Shown: positions 34,910 to 44,000 of the stretch, one piece after another
Layout: every line of letters starts with the position of its first letter
Position numbering within the stretch: position 1 is the first letter of the stretch
Assembly (NCBI GenBank): GCA_012728855.1
Contig: JAAYEH010000208.1
Span: 1-48,474 of the forward strand
DNA: 48,474 nt
From: Rhodopirellula sp.
GTDB lineage: Bacteria > Planctomycetota > Planctomycetia > Pirellulales > Thermoguttaceae
Direction of reading: 5' to 3'
Program-made: the position numbers and the translations under genes
Notes under the pieces: model-generated
What the model was told of the DNA's origin: nothing
What the model saw: the letters and a program-made list of their open reading frames with translations, nothing else
Databases searched by the model: none

Positions 34910-35142
34910 GACCTTCGATTGAGCCCGCTTCTCTTGCCGTCCTCGCGACGATTGTTGAGGGAACGCCATAGGTAAGGTCGTCCATCGTAAGAAGACGCGG
35001 TGTTCTCATGTTTTTGGTTCTTCCGGGTGTCTTGTGGGTAAAAACAGTGCCTAACGGGTCCGTTGGGAGGTCGTCAGCCAATACACCCCAGCGTCTGCCA
35101 ATGGTCCGGCGACCTCGCATGGCTCGGGAAATCCGTGAACAG

Positions 35143-35183
35143 AGAAGGGGCACCGGTACTTTTGGAGTACCGGTGCCTCTTCT
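35143..35183. repeat. Hairpin with 18-base arms in a 413-base intergenic stretch
   Basis: AGAAGGGGCACCGGTACT (35143-35160) pairs with 35166-35183 with a single mismatch (a G-U pair in RNA) around a 5-base loop. No T run follows, so terminator activity is doubtful. AAGGGGCACCG also occurs in the half-arm outer part near 33548-33558. I see nothing else in 34910-35322 apart from the start region of the next gene. Confidence 0.7.
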
Positions 35184-35322
35184 ACTGCTCCGCGTGTTGT
35201 CGATGGATTCTATGGAAGCACACCGCCGCCTTGACCGGCCCCGTCCGGCGTGCTAGCGTGGTTTTCGCGTTACACGGCCGAATCGACCGCGGGCTTCTTC
35301 TTTCTCATGCGAGGACTTGGTG

Positions 35323-36636
35323 ATGAATCGCTGCAGCAATCGTCGTGAGTTTCTCAAACGTTCCGCTCTTGCCGGAGCGGGATTCTGGATAACCACTGCG
35401 TCGGCCTCGGGCCAAAGCCAGTCGCCCAACGAAAAACTGAACCTTGGCATCATCGGGGTCCACAGCCGCGGGGCGGCGAATATGCAAGCGGTGGCGAGCG
35501 AAAACATCGTTGCCCTCTGCGACGTGGACGAGAATTTCCTCGCCGAGGCCGCCGCGAAGCATCCCAAGGCGAAGACCTACATCGACTGGCGCAAGATGCT
35601 CGACCAGAAGGATATCGATGCCGTGCTGGTCAGCACCACCGAACATACCCATGCGCCGGCGAGTCTCATGGCCATGCAGCGAGGCATGCACGTCTACTGC
35701 GAAAAGCCGTTGGCGCACACCGTCGAAGAAGCTCGCCTGATGCGAGAGACCTCCCGGCGAGTGAAGGTGGCGACCCAGATGGGCACGCAGATCCATGCCG
35801 GCGACAACTACCGCCGCGTCGTGGAACTGATCCAATCCGGCGTCATCGGGCTGGTGCGCGAGGCGCACTCCTGGGTGGAACAGGGCATCGCGGGCCCGGT
35901 GACGCGGCCGCCGGAGAGTTTCCCGGTGCCTGCCAACCTCCACTGGGATCTTTGGCTTGGCCCGGCGCCGTCGCGGCCTTACCACCCCTGTTATTTTGAA
36001 AAACGTTCGATTTCCTGGCAGAACTGGTGGGATTTCGGCAACGGCGCACTGGGCGACATGGGAAGCCACATTATCGATCTGCCGTTCTGGGCGCTGCGGT
36101 TGCAGTCTCCCACGACCGTTGAGGCCGAGGGGCCGCTGCCGGTGCGAGAGGAAACCTATCCCGACTGCCTCAAAGTGCGATGGGAACACCCGGCTCGCGG
36201 CGACCGACCGCCGGTCAAACTCACATGGTATGACGGCAAGCAATTCCCCGAGTCGCCCGAGGGCGTCGATCTGTCGAAGTGGCACCTGGGGACGATGTTC
36301 ATCGGAGACAAGGGGATCCTCGTGGCCGACTATCGACGCTACCTGCTGCTTCCGGAAGCCGACTTCAAGGACTTTCAATCGCCGCCGCCGTCGATCGCCC
36401 CCTCGTTGGGCCATCACCAGGAGTGGCTCCACGCCTGCAAGACCGGCGCGGCCACGCTCTGCAACTTCGACTACTCCGGCGCGCTGGTCGAGCACAACCT
36501 GCTCGGCACGGTCGCCTTCCGTGCCGGCAAGAAGCTCCAGTGGGATCCGGAGCATCTGAAGGCAACCAACTGCCCCGAGGCCGATCGGTTCATTCGGAAG
36601 ACGTATCGCGAAGGTTGGGCGATCGACGGGGTGTAG
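35323..36636 (+). CDS. Gfo/Idh/MocA family oxidoreductase with twin-arginine signal
   Basis: The protein has 437 residues from the ATG at 35323. MNRCSNRREFLKRSALAGAG is a twin-arginine signal with RREFLK. The Rossmann domain follows: LNLGIIGVHSRGAANMQAVA, then ALCDVDENFL and HVYCEKPLAHTVEEA with the conserved EKP. The C-terminal domain has GNGALGDMGSHIIDLPFWAL, typical of the large planctomycete subfamily of exported Gfo/Idh enzymes. Some relatives act on glycans with tightly bound NAD; the substrate here is unknown. It is unrelated in detail to the Gfo/Idh gene at 862-1983, which has no signal. Confidence 0.93.
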   Translation: MNRCSNRREFLKRSALAGAGFWITTASASGQSQSPNEKLNLGIIGVHSRGAANMQAVASENIVALCDVDENFLAEAAAKHPKAKTYIDWRKMLDQKDIDAVLVSTTEHTHAPASLMAMQRGMHVYCEKPLAHTVEEARLMRETSRRVKVATQMGTQIHAGDNYRRVVELIQSGVIGLVREAHSWVEQGIAGPVTRPPESFPVPANLHWDLWLGPAPSRPYHPCYFEKRSISWQNWWDFGNGALGDMGSHIIDLPFWALRLQSPTTVEAEGPLPVREETYPDCLKVRWEHPARGDRPPVKLTWYDGKQFPESPEGVDLSKWHLGTMFIGDKGILVADYRRYLLLPEADFKDFQSPPPSIAPSLGHHQEWLHACKTGAATLCNFDYSGALVEHNLLGTVAFRAGKKLQWDPEHLKATNCPEADRFIRKTYREGWAIDGV

Positions 36637-36770
36637 CGCCCCGGTGCAACCGTCGGACATACCTGCTCTGGACAACCTGCCTGCAAGTCGCTAATCTCCC
36701 GCTCCGGACGCGAAGATTCGTCGCCGGCGCAAGCGGCCGGCGATCCCTGAGCAAGGAGGAAATGAGGTCA

Positions 36771-37037
36771 ATGGGGTTCAACTTTTTCGCATGGTTACGG
36801 GAGGGTGTGCGGCAGGCGGTCTTGCTGGGCGTTAGCGATGCCGTGCAGAACATCGGCACCCCGCGAGAAGACGATCAGGTCGGCCATCGGCTCATGGAGA
36901 TGCTCCAGCAGGGCGGGCCCGCGACCGCACCACACAAACTGGCGCAGAATAGCGGTTCCCCCGGTGCGGGGCAAAAACGCAGGAAATTGGGCCGCACTCT
37001 GGAGGAAATCCAGGCAAGCAACGGCAAACCGGCCTAG
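36771..37037 (+). CDS. Small planctomycete-type protein of unknown function
   Basis: The protein has 88 residues. MGFNFFAWLREGVRQAVLLG and VSDAVQNIGTPRED begin it, followed by a short helical part and a basic tail (GAGQKRRKLGRTLEEIQASN). I favour the ATG at 36771, 11 bases after AGGAGG; the ATG at 36762 is only 2 bases from it. Similar short proteins with the MGFNFF..WLREGV start seem familiar from planctomycetes (recollection). No domain is known. It is 134 bases after the Gfo/Idh gene. Confidence 0.72.
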   Translation: MGFNFFAWLREGVRQAVLLGVSDAVQNIGTPREDDQVGHRLMEMLQQGGPATAPHKLAQNSGSPGAGQKRRKLGRTLEEIQASNGKPA

Positions 37038-37127
37038 ATCAGGGGATACCGCGGTATCGGCGCGGCGCCTCGCTGTCGCCGATCCTACCGTCTGCTTTGC
37101 AGCGATCCGCCAAGAGTTCAAAAAGCA

Positions 37128-37200
37128 AAGCAGCCCGGCTGCTGGCCATCCGATTCTCGCAGCGCCAAGCCGTTGCGCGATGGTAGCAGCCGGGCTGCTT
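37128..37200. repeat. Inverted repeat of the palindromic unit AGCAGCC[CG]GGCTGCT
   Basis: Arms of 16 bases at 37128-37143 and 37185-37200 are perfect complements around a 41-base spacer. Each arm is itself a palindrome centred on one base. The same unit forms the left half of the terminator at 17471. It lies between convergent genes (88-residue protein and LuxR-type regulator) and might terminate both, but no T tract touches it except a TTTTTTT at 37220-37226. Confidence 0.75.
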
Positions 37201-37240
37201 GATATTCTGGTGGGCGATTGTTTTTTTGGCGAGAGATCGC

Positions 37241-37873
37241 CTACGCGACCCCATGACGGACCGCCCAAACCGCCGCCTGGGTACGGTCGGAAACGCCGAC
37301 CTTGTGAAGTACTTGCTGGAGATGCTCTTTGACCGTGTCGTAACTGATACCCAGTTCCTCGGCAATACGGCGATTCGTATATCCGAGCACGACGGCTCGA
37401 AGGACATCCGCCTCCCTGGCCGTTAGCGGGTGTTCTTGCCCTTCCTCCAGAAGGGATGCAGTCATGACTCCGGCAATTCGCCGCGTCTGCTTTCGTGACC
37501 AAGTCTGCTGACCGAGCGCTGCGCGGCGGACCACGCCGAGAAATTGTTCGCGAGTGAAGTTCTTGAGCAGACAGCCGCAGGCGCCCGCGTTACGAGCCCG
37601 TGCCATACGAGGCATGTGATCGTAGACGGCGAGCATTACGACGGGGAGTTCAGGGTAGCTCCGCCTGATTTCTTCCAGAACCGCGATTCCATCGGTGTCT
37701 GCCAGCCGCACCGAGAGAAGGACGGCATCCGGCGCGTGTTTGGCGATCATCAGGATGGTCTCTTGCGCGCTGGAGGCCGAACCGATCAGTGCGATATCCG
37801 TCCCCGAAGTATATGTGCCAATACCCGCTAATAAGATGGGGTCGCAATCTGCAACAAGTAGTCGAATACCCAT
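37241..37873 (-). CDS. NarL/LuxR-type response regulator with degenerate receiver
   Basis: The protein has 210 residues from the ATG at 37873 (9 bases after AAGGAG; an ATG two codons earlier is too close). The receiver starts MGIRLLVADCDPILLAG: D9 is kept but the next acidic position is C10. The phospho-acceptor is S54 in VLLSVRLADTDG, where Asp is expected. A82 takes the Thr position, and K104 (CLLKNFT) is kept. The LuxR HTH is intact: LTAREADVLRAVVLGYTNRR, then IAEELGISYDTVKEHLQQVL. It likely binds DNA without canonical phosphorylation. No kinase gene is adjacent. A perfect dyad at 38010-38034 upstream may be an operator. Confidence 0.88.
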   Translation of the reverse strand: MGIRLLVADCDPILLAGIGTYTSGTDIALIGSASSAQETILMIAKHAPDAVLLSVRLADTDGIAVLEEIRRSYPELPVVMLAVYDHMPRMARARNAGACGCLLKNFTREQFLGVVRRAALGQQTWSRKQTRRIAGVMTASLLEEGQEHPLTAREADVLRAVVLGYTNRRIAEELGISYDTVKEHLQQVLHKVGVSDRTQAAVWAVRHGVA

Positions 37874-38009
37874 GCGCATTCTCTCCTTCTTAATCTGACG
37901 GGTCGGTGCCTCGCCACTTGACCGCACCGCCTGCTTCGCGGCAATTGCGGCTACCTACTAAATGGGGCGAGAACGCATTTCCAGCAAAAAATAAACGGAA
38001 AAGCATGAG

Positions 38010-38034
38010 ATTTCGCGACATTGCTTCGCGAAAT
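38010..38034. promoter_or_regulatory. Perfect dyad upstream of the LuxR-type regulator, possible operator
   Basis: ATTTCGCGA (38010-38018) and TCGCGAAAT (38026-38034) flank a 7-base spacer. It lies 137 bases upstream of the regulator start, in the 249-base gap after nupC. Arm length and spacing suit a dimeric DNA-binding protein; autoregulation is only a guess. Confidence 0.45.
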
Positions 38035-38122
38035 GGCAAGAAATGCCCATCCTGACGAATGGTGGTTCCATATCAAAGAAGGGTTATTGCGGCGTTGAGC
38101 GGCGAGGGAGAGCTGGGCCGGC

Positions 38123-39322
38123 TCAAAGCAGAATTCCAGCGATGGTCGCGGTCATGAACGAGGCCAGCGTGCCTCCAATCATCGCCAGAAGGCCGTAGCG
38201 GGCGAAATCGGCGCGGCGCGATGGCACGAGGCTGCCGACCCCACCGATCTGGATGGCAATCGAGCCGAAGTTGGCGAACCCGCATAATGCGTACGTCGCG
38301 ATCGTGACCGATCGCGGCGAAAGCTGATCGCGTAGTTGGATGAGATCGCTGTAGGCCAGGAACTCGTTGAAAACGGTCCGTTTTCCCAGCATCATTCCGA
38401 CCAGTTCGGCGTCGTCCCACGAAACGCCCATGATCCAGGCCAAGGGAGCGAATATCCAGCCGAAGATCCGCTCCAGACTCAACGAAAGTCCCATGGATTG
38501 GCCGACCCCCGCCAGAACCCAGTCGGCCATCGACACAATCGCGATAAACGCGATGATCATGGCCGCAACATTCAGCGCCAGCTTCAGGCCGTCGGCGGCG
38601 CCCCGGCAGGCGGCGTCCAGCAGGTTAGCGTCTTGCCTTGGAATCTCGATCTTTACCCTTGCTTTGGTGGGCGAATCGCTCGTTTCGGGCACCAGGATCT
38701 TCGCAATGACCAGCGATGCCGGGGCGGACATGAGCGAAGCGGCCATGAGATGCCCGGCATCAGCGCCCATGCCCACGTAGGCCGCCATCACTCCGCCGGC
38801 CAACGTCGCCATGCCGCTGGTCATCAATGCCATCAGTTCGGAGCGAGTCATGGTTTCCAAGTACGGTCGAACCACCAAGGGGGCCTCCGTCATGCCGATG
38901 TAGACGTTGGCCGAAGCAGCCAGCGATTCCGACCCGGAGGTGTCCATCACCCAAACCATCACCCAGGCCATCACTTTGACCACCCATTGCAGCACGCCGA
39001 GATGAAACAAGACCGCCGTAATCGAGGAGACGAAAATGATCGTCGGCAGCACGGAGAACGCGAAGTAGTGCTCTCGGAAACCCTCGCCAAAGACGAATTC
39101 CGCGCCGGCGTCGGAAAACCCGACGATTTGCGTCACGAAGAGCCTTGCATACTGGAAGGCAATTTCGCCGGGCCGAGTCTTCAATAGCAGCAGAGCGAAG
39201 AGGAATTGGAGCACGATTCCACTGAGGATCAGGCGGAAATTCATCCGCCAACGATTCGTGGACAAGAGCCAGGCCAGCGCCAACATGACCAAGAGTCCGA
39301 GCAGACTGACCAGCCGCTCCAT
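38123..39322 (-). CDS. NupC-family (CNT) concentrative nucleoside transporter
   Basis: The protein has 399 residues with about ten helices. SGSESLAASANVYIGMTEAP followed by LVVRPYLETMTRSELMALMT is the CNT signature, in which GQTEAPL of the family is GMTEAPL here. A second conserved region is KRTVFNEFLAYSDLIQL, followed by YALCGFANFGSIAIQIGGVG. CNT proteins import nucleosides with Na or H. It starts at the ATG at 39322. The LuxR-type regulator follows 249 bases downstream on the same strand, but a functional link is not shown. Confidence 0.93.
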   Translation of the reverse strand: MERLVSLLGLLVMLALAWLLSTNRWRMNFRLILSGIVLQFLFALLLLKTRPGEIAFQYARLFVTQIVGFSDAGAEFVFGEGFREHYFAFSVLPTIIFVSSITAVLFHLGVLQWVVKVMAWVMVWVMDTSGSESLAASANVYIGMTEAPLVVRPYLETMTRSELMALMTSGMATLAGGVMAAYVGMGADAGHLMAASLMSAPASLVIAKILVPETSDSPTKARVKIEIPRQDANLLDAACRGAADGLKLALNVAAMIIAFIAIVSMADWVLAGVGQSMGLSLSLERIFGWIFAPLAWIMGVSWDDAELVGMMLGKRTVFNEFLAYSDLIQLRDQLSPRSVTIATYALCGFANFGSIAIQIGGVGSLVPSRRADFARYGLLAMIGGTLASFMTATIAGILL

Positions 39323-39370
39323 TTGTTACCTCGCGTGCTATCGATCTTGGCAGCCGTGAATGGATGGCAA

Positions 39371-39393
39371 GATCCCGCTCGGCAAGCGGGATC
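39371..39393. repeat. REP-like hairpin GATCCCGCT...AGCGGGATC
   Basis: Nine-base perfect arms (39371-39379, 39385-39393) enclose a 5-base loop. Similar GATCCCGCTTGCCGAGCGGGATC hairpins are familiar in planctomycete intergenic DNA (recollection). It lies in the 311-base gap between nupC and the superoxide reductase, where I see no gene; a start-less 60-codon open frame at about 39430-39625 has no recognisable product. Confidence 0.6.
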
Positions 39394-39633
39394 TACTACG
39401 CTGAGTCGCTCATGGTAGCGGTGAATTAGGGGGGGCACAACGCCGCGATCGCTGACAACGCGGCCTGGGGGCTGCATGGCGACGACGATCGGACCATCGA
39501 CAATCCCCCCGAGGACTTTTCAACGGCCGCTCGCTGGTGTAAAACAGATCTGCATTGGAAAGGAGAAGCCTTCCCCGGAAGAGGCAAGTTCCAGGGAAAC
39601 GTAGTGGAACCTAATAGGAGATAGGAGAGAAGT

Positions 39634-40017
39634 ATGGGTCAGCAACGAGAGGTGTATATATGCCGTCGCTGTGGCGGGGTGGCCGAGGTGCTCTCGGCAG
39701 GGTCTGGGAAGCTGACGTGCTGCCAGGAGCCGATGCAGATTGCCACGCAGAACACGGCCGATGCTTCCCAAGAGAAGCACGTTCCGGCGGTCGCGAGAGC
39801 CGGCAGTGAAGTGACCGTAACGGTCGGAACGGTCCCGCATCCGATGGGCGAAGATCACTACATCCAATGGGTGGAAGTCTCCCAGGGCGATGCCACGACG
39901 CGCCGGTACTTGAAACCTGACGCCATACCGCAGGCGACCTTCGAGGTCGCCGGTGGACCGATAACCGCTCGGGCCTATTGCAACCTTCACGGCCTTTGGA
40001 AGGCGGATGTTGCCTGA
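39634..40017 (+). CDS. dfx: Desulfoferrodoxin (superoxide reductase, two iron centres)
   Basis: The protein has 127 residues. Centre I (rubredoxin-like Fe) has C10, C13, C29, C30 in YICRRCGG and KLTCCQEP. Centre II (the catalytic Fe) has E47-K48-H49, H69 and H75 in VPHPMGEDHYIQW, and C116 and H119 in AYCNLHGLW. All ligands are present. It reduces superoxide to hydrogen peroxide without making oxygen, typical of anaerobes and microaerophiles. AGGAGAGAAGT precedes the ATG closely. Alone in orientation, with a 311-base upstream gap. Confidence 0.97.
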   Translation: MGQQREVYICRRCGGVAEVLSAGSGKLTCCQEPMQIATQNTADASQEKHVPAVARAGSEVTVTVGTVPHPMGEDHYIQWVEVSQGDATTRRYLKPDAIPQATFEVAGGPITARAYCNLHGLWKADVA

Positions 40018-40056
40018 TTCGTCAGGGTTCGGGCACCGGGATTCCGGCCGGTTCCC

Positions 40057-40956
40057 TCAGATCACCAACAGTGCCACGCCGGCCACCGATACCAGCGCCC
40101 CGAGCGCCGCCCGCGGGCTGACCTTTTCCTTGTGAAGGAGGATGGCGAACGGGAGGATCAACACCGGCATCGTGCTGATGATCGTTACCGCCACTCCTAC
40201 AGGGCTGTATCGCAGCGCAACCATGCAAAACGTCACTCCCAGGAATGGGCCGATCACCGCTCCCACCGTGACCGTCGCCATGGCGCGGCGGTGTCTTGCC
40301 GCCTGCCATATCTGCTGCCACCGCGATGATACGGTCAACAGGAGCACGTAACCGATCATCGCGCCGAAAATACGAATCAGGGTCGCGTCGACCGGATCGC
40401 AATGGCCCATCCCTTGTTTGGCCAGCACGTAGCCGAACGAGGCCGAAACGGTTGCCGCGGCGGCCAGGAACACGCCGCGAGCGAAATTCTGACGGATTTG
40501 CTCGGGCTTGGGCGCGGCGGGGCGTTCCAGCACGACCCAGACGACCCCGGAAAGTGTCACCGCCATCCCCAGCCAATGCATGGGAGTGAGCCGATCGCCC
40601 AGGTATAATGCGGAAATGATTGCCGATAGCGGCGGCGAAAGCGAGTGAATCAGCAGCGACAGGCGAGTACCGATCAGCAGAAACGACTTGAACAGCATCA
40701 GATCGCAAAGGAAGAAGCCAAAAGCGCCCGAGACGCCCAGCGCCAACCAGGTTTGCGGATCCGCATTGCCCGGCAACCAATGCCCGTGTGCCGCGTATCC
40801 GTAAACCTCGATGATGCCGATGGTCACGACGAGGCGGAGAAAACTCACCGCCAGCGCGCCGATCTGGTGTCCGGCCGAGGTCCAGGCTAGGGTGGAGAGC
40901 GTCCACAACATCGCCGTGGCGATGGCGGCGAATGCTCCCAGGTAGGCGGTAGACAT
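40057..40956 (-). CDS. EamA/DMT-family transporter
   Basis: The protein has 299 residues with ten predicted helices in two EamA repeats: the first from MSTAYLGAFAAIATAMLWTL to VVWVVLER, the second from GVFLAAAATVSASFGYVLAK to VSVAGVALLVI. The second-repeat motif GPFLGVTFCMVALRYSPVGV resembles drug/metabolite exporters. The substrate cannot be predicted. It is convergent with the superoxide reductase, 39 bases apart, and divergent from the GT4 gene. Confidence 0.92.
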   Translation of the reverse strand: MSTAYLGAFAAIATAMLWTLSTLAWTSAGHQIGALAVSFLRLVVTIGIIEVYGYAAHGHWLPGNADPQTWLALGVSGAFGFFLCDLMLFKSFLLIGTRLSLLIHSLSPPLSAIISALYLGDRLTPMHWLGMAVTLSGVVWVVLERPAAPKPEQIRQNFARGVFLAAAATVSASFGYVLAKQGMGHCDPVDATLIRIFGAMIGYVLLLTVSSRWQQIWQAARHRRAMATVTVGAVIGPFLGVTFCMVALRYSPVGVAVTIISTMPVLILPFAILLHKEKVSPRAALGALVSVAGVALLVI

Positions 40957-41067
40957 GGAGGGCGGATGGGGCGAGAGTCTCTGTGCTGCTCCGTGGAACC
41001 CGTTATTCTAACATCTTCAGACAAGCAGCCAAGCCCGCAGATAAATGCCGAGAAAGATCATCCGGGT

Positions 41068-42396
41068 ATGAGAATCGTTCACTTGGCGGCGGGCGCCGGC
41101 GAGATGTATTGCGGCACGTGTCTGTATGCCAATACCCTCGCCTCCGCCCTTGCGGCGACCGGCCATGACGTAGTGCTCGTGCCGGCCTATACGCCACTCC
41201 GCGCCGAAACAGCGAGCATCAGCCGCCAGCGAGTCGTCTTCGGGGGGATCAATGTCTATCTTCAACAGGCGTCGGCATTGTTCCGTCGCACACCCTGGGG
41301 ATTGGACCGTCTGCTCGACCATCCTTGGCTCCTCCGCTGGGCCGGACACATGGCGTCGGCCACGGATCCGCGTCGGCTGGGCCCGATGACCGTTTCCATG
41401 CTCCAGGGGCACGACGGGCGGCAGCGCAAGGAACTCGACAAACTGGTCGATTGGCTCAGCCGCGAGTTGAAGCCGGACATCGTCCACATGTCCACCGGGC
41501 TGCTGGTCGGCATGGCCCGGCAGATCGCCGAGGATCTGAGGATCCCGGTGATCGCCACCCTCACCGGTGAGGATAGCTTCGTGGAACATCTGCCGGAACC
41601 GTATTACCGCCGTACAAGAGATCTGCTCGCCGAGCGATGCAGCGAGTTGGCAGCGCTGCTGACGATGAATCATTACTTTGCCGACTATATGTCGGAGTAT
41701 CTTGGGATCGCGCGGCGGCGGTTCGATGTGATCCCGCCGGGATTGGACCTCGGAGGGTACGGCCCTCGGCTTGGCGAGAGCGACGCCGAGGAATTCACCA
41801 TTGGATTTCTCGCCCGCATCTGTCCGGACAAGGGGCTGCACATCCTGGCAGACGCGTTCTCCCTGCTCAGTCGCGATGCGACGGTTCGGCCGGCGCGGCT
41901 GCGCGTGGCGGGATATCTCAGCAAGAACGACCGTGATTACCTTGCCGGCATCCGGACGAAATTGGCCCAGCGCGGTCTGGAGGCAAGGTTCGAGTATCTC
42001 GGCGAGCTGGATCGTGCCCGGAAGATCACATTCTTTCAGTCGCTCGATGCGATGAGCCTGCCCACGGTTTACCGTGAGTGCAAAGGATTGCCGGTTCTGG
42101 AAGCATGGGCGTGTGGCGTGCCGGCGGTGCTGCCGGATCACGGCGCGTTTCCCGAGATGATCCGCGACAGCGGGGGCGGGCTGCTCTGCCGCGCCAACGA
42201 CCCCGAGTCGCTGGCAGACTGTCTGAAAGAGCTGATTCGGAATCGAACCCGCGCCGCGGAATTGGGCCGCTGCGGTTACGAGGCCGCCCACGGCCGATAT
42301 CACGCCGGGCTGATGGCCGAGCGAACCGACGCGGTGTATCAACGGGTCGCCCGGAATCACGCACGGGGCTTTGGCCCCGCCGACGTGGAGGGTTGA
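41068..42396 (+). CDS. Family 4 glycosyltransferase (GT-B)
   Basis: The protein has 442 residues from the ATG at 41068; the frame is open for 34 codons upstream without family-like sequence. The N-terminal domain is MRIVHLAAGAGEMYCGTCLY, a Gly-rich loop start. The C-terminal nucleotide-sugar domain contains FDVIPPGLDLGGY, FTIGFLARICPDKGLHILAD and the EX7E region FQSLDAMSLPTVYRECKGLP then VLEAWACGVPAVLPDHGAFP. Members build glycan chains; the sugar is unknown. Cys residues in the first loop (MYCGTCLY) recur in many planctomycete relatives. Confidence 0.93.
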   Translation: MRIVHLAAGAGEMYCGTCLYANTLASALAATGHDVVLVPAYTPLRAETASISRQRVVFGGINVYLQQASALFRRTPWGLDRLLDHPWLLRWAGHMASATDPRRLGPMTVSMLQGHDGRQRKELDKLVDWLSRELKPDIVHMSTGLLVGMARQIAEDLRIPVIATLTGEDSFVEHLPEPYYRRTRDLLAERCSELAALLTMNHYFADYMSEYLGIARRRFDVIPPGLDLGGYGPRLGESDAEEFTIGFLARICPDKGLHILADAFSLLSRDATVRPARLRVAGYLSKNDRDYLAGIRTKLAQRGLEARFEYLGELDRARKITFFQSLDAMSLPTVYRECKGLPVLEAWACGVPAVLPDHGAFPEMIRDSGGGLLCRANDPESLADCLKELIRNRTRAAELGRCGYEAAHGRYHAGLMAERTDAVYQRVARNHARGFGPADVEG

Positions 42397-42478
42397 AGGG
42401 CCCGGCGTTGTTCGGATACCCTTACGGGCAGAAGATGTTGCGGTGCCGATCCCCTTTTCAGCTCCGTTTACAGTTTGA

Positions 42479-42511
42479 GGACTTCAGTCCGCTCCGGGCG
42501 GAGTGAAGTCC
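42479..42511. repeat. Hairpin between convergent GT4 and sigma54-activator genes
   Basis: GGACTTCAGTCCGC (42479-42492) pairs with 42498-42511 with one mismatch. No T tract follows on either strand. It may be a REP-like element or a weak bidirectional terminator. Confidence 0.6.
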
Positions 42512-42560
42512 GCCCTAGCAAGCGAGCCCGATCCCTTCTCGCGCTACTCTCGACCCTTCG

Positions 42561-43996
<1,436 letters not shown>

Positions 43997-44000
<4 letters not shown>

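Noticed and set aside
39430..39625. About 60 open codons before the superoxide reductase gene
   Set aside because: No in-frame start codon and no recognised family; may be chance or a decayed fragment.
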